From: Ktedonobacter sp. SOSP1-85
GTDB lineage: Bacteria > Chloroflexota > Ktedonobacteria > Ktedonobacterales > Ktedonobacteraceae
Assembly: GCF_016587415.1 (NCBI RefSeq)
Contig: NZ_BNJI01000001.1
Coordinates: 496,001-560,000 of the forward strand
Reading direction: 5' to 3'
Length of the DNA: 64,000 nt
The notes below the pieces were generated by a model. That model saw nothing but the letters and a program-made list of their open reading frames with translations. It made no database searches and was not told the origin of the DNA. Positions within the stretch are counted from its first letter, which is position 1; each line of letters begins with the position of its first letter. Both the position numbers and the translations under genes were made by a program. Shown one piece after another: positions 1-8,061 of the stretch.

Positions 1-13
1 CTCTCCTCTTATT

Positions 14-229
14 TCACAAAATTTCGCCTTCATCCTCGCTTGTCTCAAGCGAGCACAAGACCAGACCGAGGTTGCGAATTTTAAGAGGCACGCTATACAG
101 TGCCGCTTGATCAGCCAGTTGCCCATACAAATAGGTGGTCCCTGCATTCTCCTGTACGATCTCCAACTGCTCAAACCATTCCCCCCAGGATGAGCTAAGA
201 TGCCCATTGATCCGAATGCGACAGTGCAT
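14..229 (-). CDS. Small conserved hypothetical protein (71 aa)
   Basis: A 71-residue protein starting at ATG 229, with a purine-rich GGAGG about 11 nt upstream. It has no signal peptide or membrane segment. The pattern GEWFEQLEIVQENAGTT ... GQLADQAALYSVPLKIRNLGL resembles small proteins I recall as common in Ktedonobacteria and other Chloroflexota, in which a W-F-x-x-L-E-I segment is followed by a DQAALYG-L-KIRDLGL segment. The function is unknown. It lies downstream of the LuxR-type regulator on the same strand, separated by a tandem repeat, so it is probably transcribed separately. Confidence 0.6.
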   Translation of the reverse strand: MHCRIRINGHLSSSWGEWFEQLEIVQENAGTTYLYGQLADQAALYSVPLKIRNLGLVLCSLETSEDEGEIL

Positions 230-306
230 CGTTTTTCAAGCCTCCGTTTACGCGTTTCTCTTGTACAGAGAATACCTGCTCCATGGCCCCACTAGCAGTA
301 TTCTTT

Positions 307-410
307 CGGCTACTGTTGAGAAGTATTTCTGCCTGAGGGTAGAGCAAAGAAGAAGCAGTAGCCGAACGGCTACTGCTGAGGAGTATTTCTGCCTGAGGGT
401 AGAGCAAAGA
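307..410. repeat. Two-copy tandem repeat, 60-bp period, with internal hairpin
   Basis: Bases 307-350 and 367-410 match over 44 nt with two mismatches, at an exact period of 60. A short inverted repeat, CAGTAGCCG (356-364) and CGGCTACTG (367-375), spans the junction. It sits just past the stop of the LuxR-type gene. It may be a duplicated 3' hairpin or a REP-like intergenic repeat. Two copies are too few for a CRISPR array. Confidence 0.7.
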
Positions 411-425
411 GAGGGTGTATGGATG

Positions 426-3400
426 CTAGAGCAGCTCGTACTCACGCGCGCGGGCGATGGCCTGTACTCTATTCTCGGCTCCTAACTTGCTCAGAATATT
501 GGCCACGTGCTTCTTCGCAGTGGCGAATGAAATGACCAGCTGATCGGCGATCTCCTGGTTTGTAGTGCCCTGCGCCAACAGATGTAAGACCTCCTTTTCG
601 CGCGCGGTGAGCGGCGAGAGCAGGGATAGAGAAGCTGCTTGTGGCGACAGGGCAGACGACTGCTCTGTGTGGGCTGGCTGGCTCGCCTGCTGCTCAAAAA
701 CTGCCAGCAATGTTTTGATAGAGGTAAGAACGGTTGAGATAGCATCGTGGTCAGACTGCGTGTTTGTAGCACACATGAAACTCTGGAGTACTTGTTGCAT
801 GGGTGCGCCCGCGTCAAGATACACGCGCAGGAAGTCTGCTGGCTCGGCCAACTGGAGCAGATGCAGCGCGACCTGTCTGGCCTGAACGATCTCGCCGGAG
901 GCGTGCAATGCCACCACCTGGAGGGCGAGAACATGCACGATGTGCCAGGTATTCTGATTCAGCTCTGCATGGGCGAACAGAGATGCCAGCAGGGACAGCG
1001 CTTCGGCATTTCGCTGCAAGGCAAGATAGACACGCACCAGGGTCAGGTATTCTACATACTCTCGGTCATCGATGAGACTGAGGATGTATGAATCGATGAT
1101 CTCTTTTTGCGCTGCCCAATTGGCCATAGCAACCAGATCGCCCTGAGCCAGCCAGATCTGTGCCCATGCAGTCATCACCCAAAAGCGGTAAAGTTCCCAC
1201 TCATCCTGCCAAAAGAGTCGCTCTGCCTCTCCTAAAACCTGTTCTGCCTCAGCCCGTTTTCCCAGCGCGAGGAAAACGGGGATAGATTGGCAATATGCGC
1301 TTATCCGCATATTTACGTGCTGCCAGGTCAGAGCAAATTGTAGTGCCGTAGCGAGACGGGCCTGCGCCTCTTCAAGCTGGTTCCAGACCCAATGCAGTTG
1401 AGCCAAATAAAGATGAACGTACCCAAACATGGACCGCGCCTTCCCCATTTGCTGCAAGGGCTGTAACATCTCGCGATAGATCTGGTAGGACTGGCGCAGT
1501 TGTCCTGCCTGCTGATATGCCTGGCCAAGCATCCCCATAAGCCAGACTGTTTCATAGTGATGCTGCTCTCTCTCGGCCTGCTGCTTCAACTCGGAGAGCA
1601 GAGGAATCAGAGCTACCGTATTCGCGCTCATCTCGTAGAGATTGAAGGTCGGAAGCATTTTCCACGCCATGTTATCTTCTCTGGCCAATTCCTGCATCTG
1701 GGAGCCAAGCCGGCGCCTCTGCTCCCAATTCCTTTGCATAAGCGCGGCCCTGTCCGCTATCCAGCTGCGCAACAAGCTCAGGCGATTGTGCAGCAAGCGC
1801 GCTTCTGCTTCTGAGAGAGCGGCAGCGTGCTGGCTCTCCAAAAGTGGTTCTATGCGCGCGATAGTCTGTTCCGTCTTGCTTACCGCCTGTTCCCACCGCT
1901 CATCTGGAGCATTAAACGTGTGAAATAAGAGCTGCAAGACAGTCGTAAGGGCCAGGCGACCATGAGCGAGTAACAGCATGTTGGGTAGCCGCTTGATCCA
2001 GGTATCTAACTGCGCTGCCTCTCCATTTAAGTACATCTGCTCTGCGGACTGCTCCATTAAAGCTGCAGCAAAGTCGTAATCGGTGCCTGCGAGCGCGTGG
2101 ATAATGGCCTCACACGCGTCTCCCTGCCCGGCGTACCAATGGGCAGCGCGTTGATGCAAGATGGGGACCAGTTCCGGGGAAAGAGCTTGCAGACGGGCCT
2201 GGAGGACATCTCGAAAAAGACCATGCAAACGATACCAGCGTCCTTCTTCGTCAAGCGGAACCAGAAAAAGATTCGCTTTCTCCAGGGCGAGGAGCATCTG
2301 CTGGCTGGCCTGTTCACTGGTGCCCGCCGTCACCGCCTGGCAGAGCGAGGCATGCAGGCGGCCTAAGATAGCCGTGTGCAGCAAAAAAACCTGCACATCC
2401 GGAAGTTGGCGTTCCAGAATCTCTTCCTGCATATATTCCAGAATAAAACGCTGGCTGCCGTTCAATTGCTGGACAAACATGGAGTGATCTCCCCGCGCGC
2501 GCATGGCGAGCGCCGCCAGTTGCAGGCCCGCGATCCAGCCCTCAGTGCGTTGATCCAGCACCTCGACCTCTGATTCCTTTAGGGGTAACTCCATGGCCTG
2601 GATCAAGAAACGCGCCGCCTCTGCATGCGTAAAGCGTAAATCACGATCATGAATCTCAATGACCTGTCCGCGCGCGCGCAAACGAGGCAAAGCCAGCGGC
2701 GGATCGGTGCGTCCGGCCAGAATCAGGTGTAGCCTGAGAGGAAGATGGTCGAGCAAAAAGGCGAAGGAACTGACGATGGCGGGATCGTCGATGACATGGT
2801 AGTCATCCAGGACCAGGACCAGATCTTCCTGCCCAACAGCCAGGTCGTTAATCAGCGTCGTCAGGATGGTCGTCAGGGCCGGAGGTTGCGGCGCGTGCAG
2901 CATGCTCAGGGCTGTTTCCCCCACTGCTGGCGCGTTCGTACGCAACGCGGCAACCACATAACTCCAGAAACGCATGGGATCATTGTCCTGCTCCTCCAGT
3001 GACAGCCAGGTCACCGCACAATGGCAGTGCGCTGCCCAGGCGCTCAGCAGCGTTGTTTTGCCAAAACCAGCCGAGGCCGAGAGTAGCGTTAGTCCGTGCG
3101 TCAAAGCCTGGTCCAGTTGCACGAGCAAACGATCACGTACTACAAGCGTTGTGGGCACACGCGGTGGGGAAAGCTTGGGCAAAAGCAAGAAATCAGGAGA
3201 CAGTGCCGACCCGGACGACATCAATGAGGAGGCAGGAATCTGCCCCGGCTGCGGCTTGACGGACTGAGCAGAAAGAGCGCTCTCCTGAGTGAGCGTGGCA
3301 GCCATCTCCTCCAGGCGAGCCAGGGTAATGGTGCTGGTTTTTCCAAGATAGCGTTTCACCTGGCGTTGGTCACTAAAAGCATAGGCATACCAGTACCCTG

Positions 3401-3443
3401 CGCCGCGAGAGCGTGCTTCCTTGAGGACATTCAGGTGCCCCAA
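426..3443 (-). CDS. LuxR-family transcriptional regulator, MalT-like (large ATP-binding regulator)
   Basis: A 1005-residue protein of the MalT/LAL type, which couples an NTP-driven switch to a C-terminal LuxR DNA-binding domain. Walker A (ASAGFGKTT) lies near residues 122-131 and Walker B (LVLVLDDYH) near 207-215. The middle 450 or so residues are helical repeats of TPR type. The last 65 residues form the LuxR helix-turn-helix (LTAREKEVLHLLAQG...ATAKKHVANILSKLG). The first codon available in this frame is a TTG at 3443 directly behind a TGA; upstream of the TGA the same frame encodes a typical N-terminus of this family (see 3444-3602). The intact gene would therefore run 426-3602. The effector is unknown. 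Confidence 0.9.
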   Translation of the reverse strand: MGHLNVLKEARSRGAGYWYAYAFSDQRQVKRYLGKTSTITLARLEEMAATLTQESALSAQSVKPQPGQIPASSLMSSGSALSPDFLLLPKLSPPRVPTTLVVRDRLLVQLDQALTHGLTLLSASAGFGKTTLLSAWAAHCHCAVTWLSLEEQDNDPMRFWSYVVAALRTNAPAVGETALSMLHAPQPPALTTILTTLINDLAVGQEDLVLVLDDYHVIDDPAIVSSFAFLLDHLPLRLHLILAGRTDPPLALPRLRARGQVIEIHDRDLRFTHAEAARFLIQAMELPLKESEVEVLDQRTEGWIAGLQLAALAMRARGDHSMFVQQLNGSQRFILEYMQEEILERQLPDVQVFLLHTAILGRLHASLCQAVTAGTSEQASQQMLLALEKANLFLVPLDEEGRWYRLHGLFRDVLQARLQALSPELVPILHQRAAHWYAGQGDACEAIIHALAGTDYDFAAALMEQSAEQMYLNGEAAQLDTWIKRLPNMLLLAHGRLALTTVLQLLFHTFNAPDERWEQAVSKTEQTIARIEPLLESQHAAALSEAEARLLHNRLSLLRSWIADRAALMQRNWEQRRRLGSQMQELAREDNMAWKMLPTFNLYEMSANTVALIPLLSELKQQAEREQHHYETVWLMGMLGQAYQQAGQLRQSYQIYREMLQPLQQMGKARSMFGYVHLYLAQLHWVWNQLEEAQARLATALQFALTWQHVNMRISAYCQSIPVFLALGKRAEAEQVLGEAERLFWQDEWELYRFWVMTAWAQIWLAQGDLVAMANWAAQKEIIDSYILSLIDDREYVEYLTLVRVYLALQRNAEALSLLASLFAHAELNQNTWHIVHVLALQVVALHASGEIVQARQVALHLLQLAEPADFLRVYLDAGAPMQQVLQSFMCATNTQSDHDAISTVLTSIKTLLAVFEQQASQPAHTEQSSALSPQAASLSLLSPLTAREKEVLHLLAQGTTNQEIADQLVISFATAKKHVANILSKLGAENRVQAIARAREYELL

Positions 3444-3602
3444 TCACCCTTGAAAAGAGAAGCCACTTTGGCCCTCCAGCCAATCCCGCCATGCTGCCTC
3501 ATCTTCCCCTCCAAATGATTGTTGGTCTTCTCCATCAGTCAGGAGATCATAGGTATGGTTTGCCTGCGACCAGATGAGCGAATGGAAGGCAGGTTTTGGC
3601 AT
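3444..3602 (-). pseudogene. N-terminal part of the LuxR/MalT-like regulator, separated by an in-frame TGA
   Basis: From ATG 3602 the same reading frame as the regulator encodes 52 residues beginning MPKPAFHSLIWSQANHTY and ending GFSFQG, then TGA (3446-3444), then LGHLNVLKEAR in the downstream ORF. From memory, related proteins read FSFQGxxGHLNVLKEAR without a break, so both sides are homologous and in phase. A CGA-to-TGA transition (Arg to stop) explains it most simply. Alternatives are restart at the TTG adjacent to the TGA, helped by AAGGG just upstream, or stop readthrough. Confidence 0.75.
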
Positions 3603-3865
3603 GGTATCCTTCTTTCGTGTATGTTCTCCCCAACGGCGCTAAATATAGCAGGATTGACTTTCTCCTGCGGGCCTAATAGGCCGTAGGCAGTTCTTTGCAA
3701 GATTCCCTATTCGTAGAGAGCACACGTTAAAGGCAGAATGATCTCTTGCCAAGCGGCACTCACGCGACCAACCTTGGTATCTGGCCAAAGCTTAGGGATG
3801 GCTCTTTCCCTGCTTCCTTATGCTGTCTTCCGCAAAACGTGTCTCCTCTTCTTTCTTCCTGTATT
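3603..3865. other. Intergenic region upstream of the LuxR-type regulator
   Basis: About 260 bp hold the promoter region of the minus-strand regulator and the 3' flank of the broken membrane-protein gene. I see no confident promoter, operator or terminator. Confidence 0.5.
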
Positions 3866-4505
3866 TTAGGCTGTCGGCGTCACTGAGTAGCTCACGACCA
3901 GGCCGCTATTATTGGTTGTAACTCCGGTGGCGCAGTAAGAGAAGCCACTTAGCAAACTGGAGAGGTTGACGCTGAGCTGCGAGTTCATCACGTTTTCCAG
4001 GCTATCGCCCAGGCCACCAACGGGAATCCCTCCTGTATCCACGCTCAGAACACGCATCTTTGGTTTGCACGTATCGATGTATGGCTGCATCACAACGCGG
4101 AAGGGCCGGGTCACGGTCAGCCCGAAGATGGAGAACTGGTCCTCCCCGCGATCTGCAACTGACCAGCCTGGGGCGTCGAAACCTTTATATTCTGCAACGT
4201 GCCAGGAACGCTAACGTCCTTGACACGCTTGGCCGCGATAACCGTAATCAGGTCATTGCTCAGCTGCACCATCAGCGCCTGCTTATTATCGGGTTTCGGT
4301 GTGGAGATTGGCGCCTTTGACGTAATGCTGGCTGCGTACAGAATCGAGCCAAGCACGCCCCCACAACGCCCAATAGCAAGGCCAGTATAATCACGCCTAT
4401 GAAACACCCGGCCCCTACCGAGCGACGCTCGCGCCGGGCTGGTGGCGCGGGCGTCGCGCCAGGCCTGGCGACCGGCTCTGTAAGATCCTCATGACCCGAA
4501 CTCAT
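3866..4505 (-). pseudogene. Membrane-anchored hypothetical protein broken by two single-base frameshifts
   Basis: Three reading frames join into one protein. ATG 4505 gives a polar, Pro/Arg-rich cytosolic N-terminus (about 30 residues) and one transmembrane helix (GCFIGVIILALLLGVVG). A second frame (4117 to about 4360) gives VQLSNDLITVIAAKRVKDV, and a third (3866 to about 4145) gives FSIFGLTVTRPFRVV to the stop. One extra G at the G5 run (C5 on plus, 4358-4362) restores GVVGGVLGSILYAA. One extra G at the G4 run (4144-4147) restores IAGEDQFSIFGLTV. The repaired protein would be about 212 residues, one helix plus an exported domain. I do not recognise the family. Both breaks fit homopolymer undercalls, so the gene may be intact in the cell. 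Confidence 0.65.
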
Positions 4506-4520
4506 AATCTATCTGCCTTT

Positions 4521-5726
4521 CTAAATGTTATTCACACCTTCGATTGCGGTGAAAACGTCCGCACACCGCACGGACTCGTCCGTGTGTGGCCCAAGCCGGG
4601 CAAGGAACCTCATCAAGATGTTGACGGCACTGTTTTCGTCTCGATCCATGACGAGTCCACATTCACTACAGCGATAGGTTCGTTTCCACAGTGGCATGTC
4701 TTGTTTGTGTCCACACCTACTACAGGTTTTCGACGTATCGCGTTCATCTAAGATAACGAGCTCTTTCCCATAACGGATGCACTTGTAGAGCAGCATTTGA
4801 ACAAAACGGTACAGCCCCCAATCGTTGAAGACCGCTCGATTCAAATACCTGTTCCTCTCTCGATGCTCTTTCATGGTCATCTGCCGTTGGGAAAGGTCGC
4901 CGATCACCACGATTCTCTCAACCAGTGTGTGCGCGATGAGATGACTTGCTTTATGCAAACAGTCCTGTTGTTTGTTGCGTTTCTGCTGTGAAACGCGCTT
5001 GTACACCTTACTCAAGTGTTTGTACCGACGCGACCCCTTCTTGCAGCGATCCCGCTTTGAACGGATCTTGTCTAATTGACGATTATACCACCGATTCCCC
5101 TTAAACCCTCCGATATGATAAAAACGCCCCTGGTCATTCACACCAGTCGCCAGCGTTTTCAGACCGAGATCGAGAGCCAGCGCACCATCGTGTTCGTGTG
5201 TTTCTTCTTCCTCCTCGTGGACAAAGGATGCATAGTAGTGTCCCTGTCCATCCCTGGAAATTGCGACATTTTTGTAGCCGATTGGGGCCTCTTCCGTCAG
5301 TTTGACAAACACTTCGGGGTACCGCTTGTTCTTTCCTTTACCTCCTGTCGGAAGCCTGAGAGACAAACCTTCCACCTGGATATACGTGGCCGGGTAGATG
5401 AGCGTGAAAAAGCAATGCCGTGGTCGCACCCTCGGGAATCCGGGCTTTTCCCCGTTCTTGACGCGCCGAAAGAAGGCTTGCATCGCACCATCCAGGCGGA
5501 AAAAGACCTCCTGTAAGAGCTTGCCGTATACAAAGCGCAGCTCCGGGTCGTGCGCCTTGCTCTGCTGCAGCGTCTTCTTGGCCTCTTGCCATCCCGGCCA
5601 CTTCTCCCCATCCCGCAAGCGCATCACCCACCAATTGTACAACCCCCGGCTTTTTCCCTGCATAAATTCAAGGGTGGCGGCATCTCTTGGGCTGACCTCA
5701 AGCCTGATCTTCTTACTGATCAGCAT
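4521..5726 (-). CDS. tnpB: TnpB-family protein (RNA-guided nuclease lineage) with altered RuvC-II
   Basis: A 401-residue TnpB homologue. I place the start at ATG 5726 (MLISKKIRLEVSP), preceded by GGAGGAGAGGAG. RuvC-I is LALDLGLK (D186), the zinc finger is CSRCGHKQDMPLWKRTYRCSEC, and RuvC-III is DRDENSAVNI. The usual catalytic Glu of RuvC-II (IEDL) is Gly here: VVIGDLS, G276. A downstream DERDTSKTCSRC carries an acidic residue (E328) that might compensate. The gene sits 16 nt after the stop of the baseplate-J-like fragment and 15 nt before the next ATG (4505), so no room for a right end or omegaRNA 3' region is visible downstream. No tnpA is nearby. It is either a decayed or end-less copy, or a captured gene. 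Confidence 0.85.
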   Translation of the reverse strand: MLISKKIRLEVSPRDAATLEFMQGKSRGLYNWWVMRLRDGEKWPGWQEAKKTLQQSKAHDPELRFVYGKLLQEVFFRLDGAMQAFFRRVKNGEKPGFPRVRPRHCFFTLIYPATYIQVEGLSLRLPTGGKGKNKRYPEVFVKLTEEAPIGYKNVAISRDGQGHYYASFVHEEEEETHEHDGALALDLGLKTLATGVNDQGRFYHIGGFKGNRWYNRQLDKIRSKRDRCKKGSRRYKHLSKVYKRVSQQKRNKQQDCLHKASHLIAHTLVERIVVIGDLSQRQMTMKEHRERNRYLNRAVFNDWGLYRFVQMLLYKCIRYGKELVILDERDTSKTCSRCGHKQDMPLWKRTYRCSECGLVMDRDENSAVNILMRFLARLGPHTDESVRCADVFTAIEGVNNI

Positions 5727-5742
5727 CTCCTCTCCTCCAGTT

Positions 5743-6453
5743 TCAATAGGAAATGAACACAAAGCGGATATGTTGGACATCTGGCAGGGTCGCATTGGTT
5801 GAGAAGGATACCGACAGCACCCCTGGCCGTGCTAATAAAAGGCTCTTAGCCTCAGCCTGGCTTTTGCCTGCAATACTAGCCTTTAAGTGCTCCTGCTCTG
5901 CTTGGGAGAACTGATACACCCACATATCTGCTCCTGTCGCCTGGATGGTCGTTGTTCCCTGTGCTGTAGTGGCGATGTGTACCTCCCCACTCGGCATGTA
6001 CCTGGCTCCTAGCTGCTGTCTTGCCTGAGTGGTGAGTGCCTGGGTGATGAGCGTTTGAAGGGCTTGTGTCTGGTAGACAATGCCTGTACATGTCTCGTCG
6101 AGGGTCACATGCACACTTGTCGCCTCGTCCCCTGGCTGATGGTCGGCACTCGTCTTCTGCTGGCAATGTAGCGGAGTGACAAGCGTTTCTGTGCTTTGGA
6201 CTTGGGTTTGTAGTGCTGCGGTGGTACTCTGGTCAAGGCTGGCTTTCAAGTTCATGCCAGCGATGTCGATGTCATGTTGGGTCACAGTTTGGTAATCGCG
6301 CGCGTCCTGCCCTCCGCTAAAGGCTCCGTTGACAGCGGAGATATTGACGCGACAACAGGGGCCATAGATCGCACCCGCCTTGAGATTGCCTGCTGGTCCT
6401 GCAACTGTCGCGTGAGCGCTGACGCTAGCTTGTCCTAGCATGGGATAATTCAC
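5743..6453 (-). pseudogene. 5'-truncated baseplate-J/gp47-like domain protein
   Basis: A 236-residue C-terminal portion: GQASVSAHATVAGPAGNLKAGAI, then CCRVNISAVNGAFSGGQDARDY and a long beta-rich region ending IRFVFISY. The phrases resemble membrane proteins of Ktedonobacteria annotated as baseplate J/gp47 family, which normally have several hundred more residues upstream including a transmembrane helix. The frame stays open to about 6505 without a plausible start. The element carrying the plus-strand tnpB begins in this area, so the insertion probably removed the 5' half; no remainder is seen beyond 7940. The stop at 5743 lies just ahead of the tnpB at 5726. Confidence 0.6.
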
Positions 6454-6604
6454 CGAAACCGCCGCAGGATGCCCCTGCCCTTTCAGGCATGGGAGGAATG
6501 CGGCGTTCCTTTGTCGGTGGCTTGGGTGAGAGACACCGTAGACATTCTTTCATCTGCTCCTTTTCTATTGACAGGTAGATGAAAACTATGATATGCTCTA
6601 AAGC

Positions 6605-7918
6605 ATGAAAACGGTGTTAACAGCTAAACTCAAATTGAATACAACACCCAAGCAATTCAAGGCATTACGTGAGACACAACTGGCATATCGTGATGCTCTC
6701 AATTATGTCAGTACATATGCCTTTGAGAATGGCAAGATGAGTAATGCTGTTCGTCTGCAAGATGGCACGTATGATGAGATTCGCCTCCGTTTTCACCTTC
6801 CCTCACAAATGGCCTGTTCTGTTCCTCGCCAAGTTGGAGCCACTTATAAAGCTCTCTGGACAAAGGTGAAGAACAATGCTGCCCATCGTAAGGCAAAGAC
6901 GACCAAAAAGCGGTACAAAGGGCTTGATAAGGCTCCTACGTTTCTCTCCCCCACGTTGACCTACCAGTATAAGAAGGACTACACGTTCAAGAAAGAGCAG
7001 CAGGTGAGTCTCCTCACTCTTGAGGGACGGGTCAAGGTTCCCTATACTGGCTATGACAAGCACGTGGCATTGATCCAGCGTGGTACGGAGATAGGTGCAT
7101 CGAAACTTTGGTATGACAAGCCCAAGAAGCAGTTTTACCTGCTCGTCACCCTGGAAGTGGAGACGGCTGATCCTACCCCAGAAACGCACAAGCAAGTCGT
7201 TGGCGTGGATGTGGGGATGCGATACCTTGCCGTCACGGCGACGATGCAAGGCGATTGCACCTTCCATGCTGACATCTCTACTATTACCAGGTCTCACCAC
7301 TACGCACGACTGAGAAAGCGTCTGCAAAAGAAAGGCACTCGTTCCGCGACGAGAAGGCTCGTCGCCATCAGTGGACGAGAGAGACGGTTGAAAGCCAACG
7401 CCAATCATGTCGTGAGTAAACGGATTGTTACCCAATATTCTCAAAGCTTGATTGGACTGGAGCATCTGACAGACATTCGAGAGCGGACCAAACGACGGAA
7501 AGGCAAACAAGCCAGTGCCAAACAGCGAAAAGCCAATCGTACCTTCTCCAAATGGGCTTTTGGTGAGTTGCACGCGATGATCGCCTATAAAGCGCTCTTG
7601 CATCAAAGTATGGCAATCAAGGTGGATGCCAACTATACCTCGCAGTCTTGCCCCCAATGTGGGCACACCTGCAAAGAGAATCGCCCTCACAAGGGCTTGC
7701 TCTTTGTCTGTCAGAATTGTCAGTACACGCTCCATGCCGATCTGGTTGGCGCAAGAAACATTGCGATGCGAACGCTTCTTATCCGGCAAGACTGGATAGG
7801 AACGGGCCTCTTGTCAGTACGCCCTGATGTGTCGGACGTTGAAGCCAAAGCAGCACGCCTGAAAAGGTATGCTGAGTTGCGGTGGAGTTCAGACACAACT
7901 CCAAGCCCTCGGCTTTAG
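6605..7918 (+). CDS. tnpB: TnpB, RNA-guided endonuclease of an IS605-like element
   Basis: A 437-residue TnpB with apparently complete catalytic residues: RuvC-I VVGVDVGMRYLAV, RuvC-II LIGLEHLTDIRER (Glu present), RuvC-III LHADLVGARNIA, and a Cys4 zinc finger (CPQCGHTCKE...CQNC). Residues 1-190 form the wedge/recognition part. In related elements the protein uses an RNA read from the element's 3' end to cut the vacated donor site and so retain the element. The stop codon (TAG, 7916-7918) lies in the loop of the terminal hairpin (7906-7926), which implies that the omegaRNA scaffold overlaps the 3' end of the gene and the guide begins just after about 7935. Confidence 0.9.
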   Translation: MKTVLTAKLKLNTTPKQFKALRETQLAYRDALNYVSTYAFENGKMSNAVRLQDGTYDEIRLRFHLPSQMACSVPRQVGATYKALWTKVKNNAAHRKAKTTKKRYKGLDKAPTFLSPTLTYQYKKDYTFKKEQQVSLLTLEGRVKVPYTGYDKHVALIQRGTEIGASKLWYDKPKKQFYLLVTLEVETADPTPETHKQVVGVDVGMRYLAVTATMQGDCTFHADISTITRSHHYARLRKRLQKKGTRSATRRLVAISGRERRLKANANHVVSKRIVTQYSQSLIGLEHLTDIRERTKRRKGKQASAKQRKANRTFSKWAFGELHAMIAYKALLHQSMAIKVDANYTSQSCPQCGHTCKENRPHKGLLFVCQNCQYTLHADLVGARNIAMRTLLIRQDWIGTGLLSVRPDVSDVEAKAARLKRYAELRWSSDTTPSPRL

Positions 7919-7926
7919 CCGTAGGG
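7906..7926 (+). ncRNA. Terminal hairpin of the predicted tnpB omegaRNA
   Basis: Near-perfect stem CCCTCGGC / GCCGTAGGG with a TTTA loop, overlapping the tnpB stop codon. In known TnpB systems the equivalent 3' hairpin lies immediately before the guide segment. The RNA's 5' boundary inside tnpB cannot be seen by eye. Confidence 0.5.
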
Positions 7927-8061
7927 TACTGACTTCTTACCTTTTATACTCATCAACCTCACCTAACGGGTACAGAGTGTTGCTCAGCTTGCCCTACAGC
8001 ACCACATATGACACATGCCATGCAAAAAAGAGGGTGAGGATGAACAAGAATACTATGCCTG

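Larger units (their letters stand above)
6470..7935 (+). mobile_element. IS200/IS605-type element carrying tnpB only (approximate ends)
   Basis: Hairpin-bearing ends flank tnpB. On the left, CCCTGCC-CTTTC-GGCATGGG at roughly 6473-6496; on the right, CCCTCGGC-TTTA-GCCGTAGGG at 7906-7926. Such hairpins are typical of IS200/IS605 ends. No tnpA (Y1 transposase) is present, so the element would need transposase in trans. The ends are given approximately, because subterminal cleavage sites cannot be fixed without another copy. It truncates the baseplate-J-like gene. Confidence 0.65.

Noticed and set aside
307..410. CRISPR array
   Set aside because: Only two units, 60-bp period, nearly whole unit conserved; no spacers.
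6803..7789. 328-codon frame opposite tnpB
   Set aside because: Antisense to tnpB, which has all family motifs.
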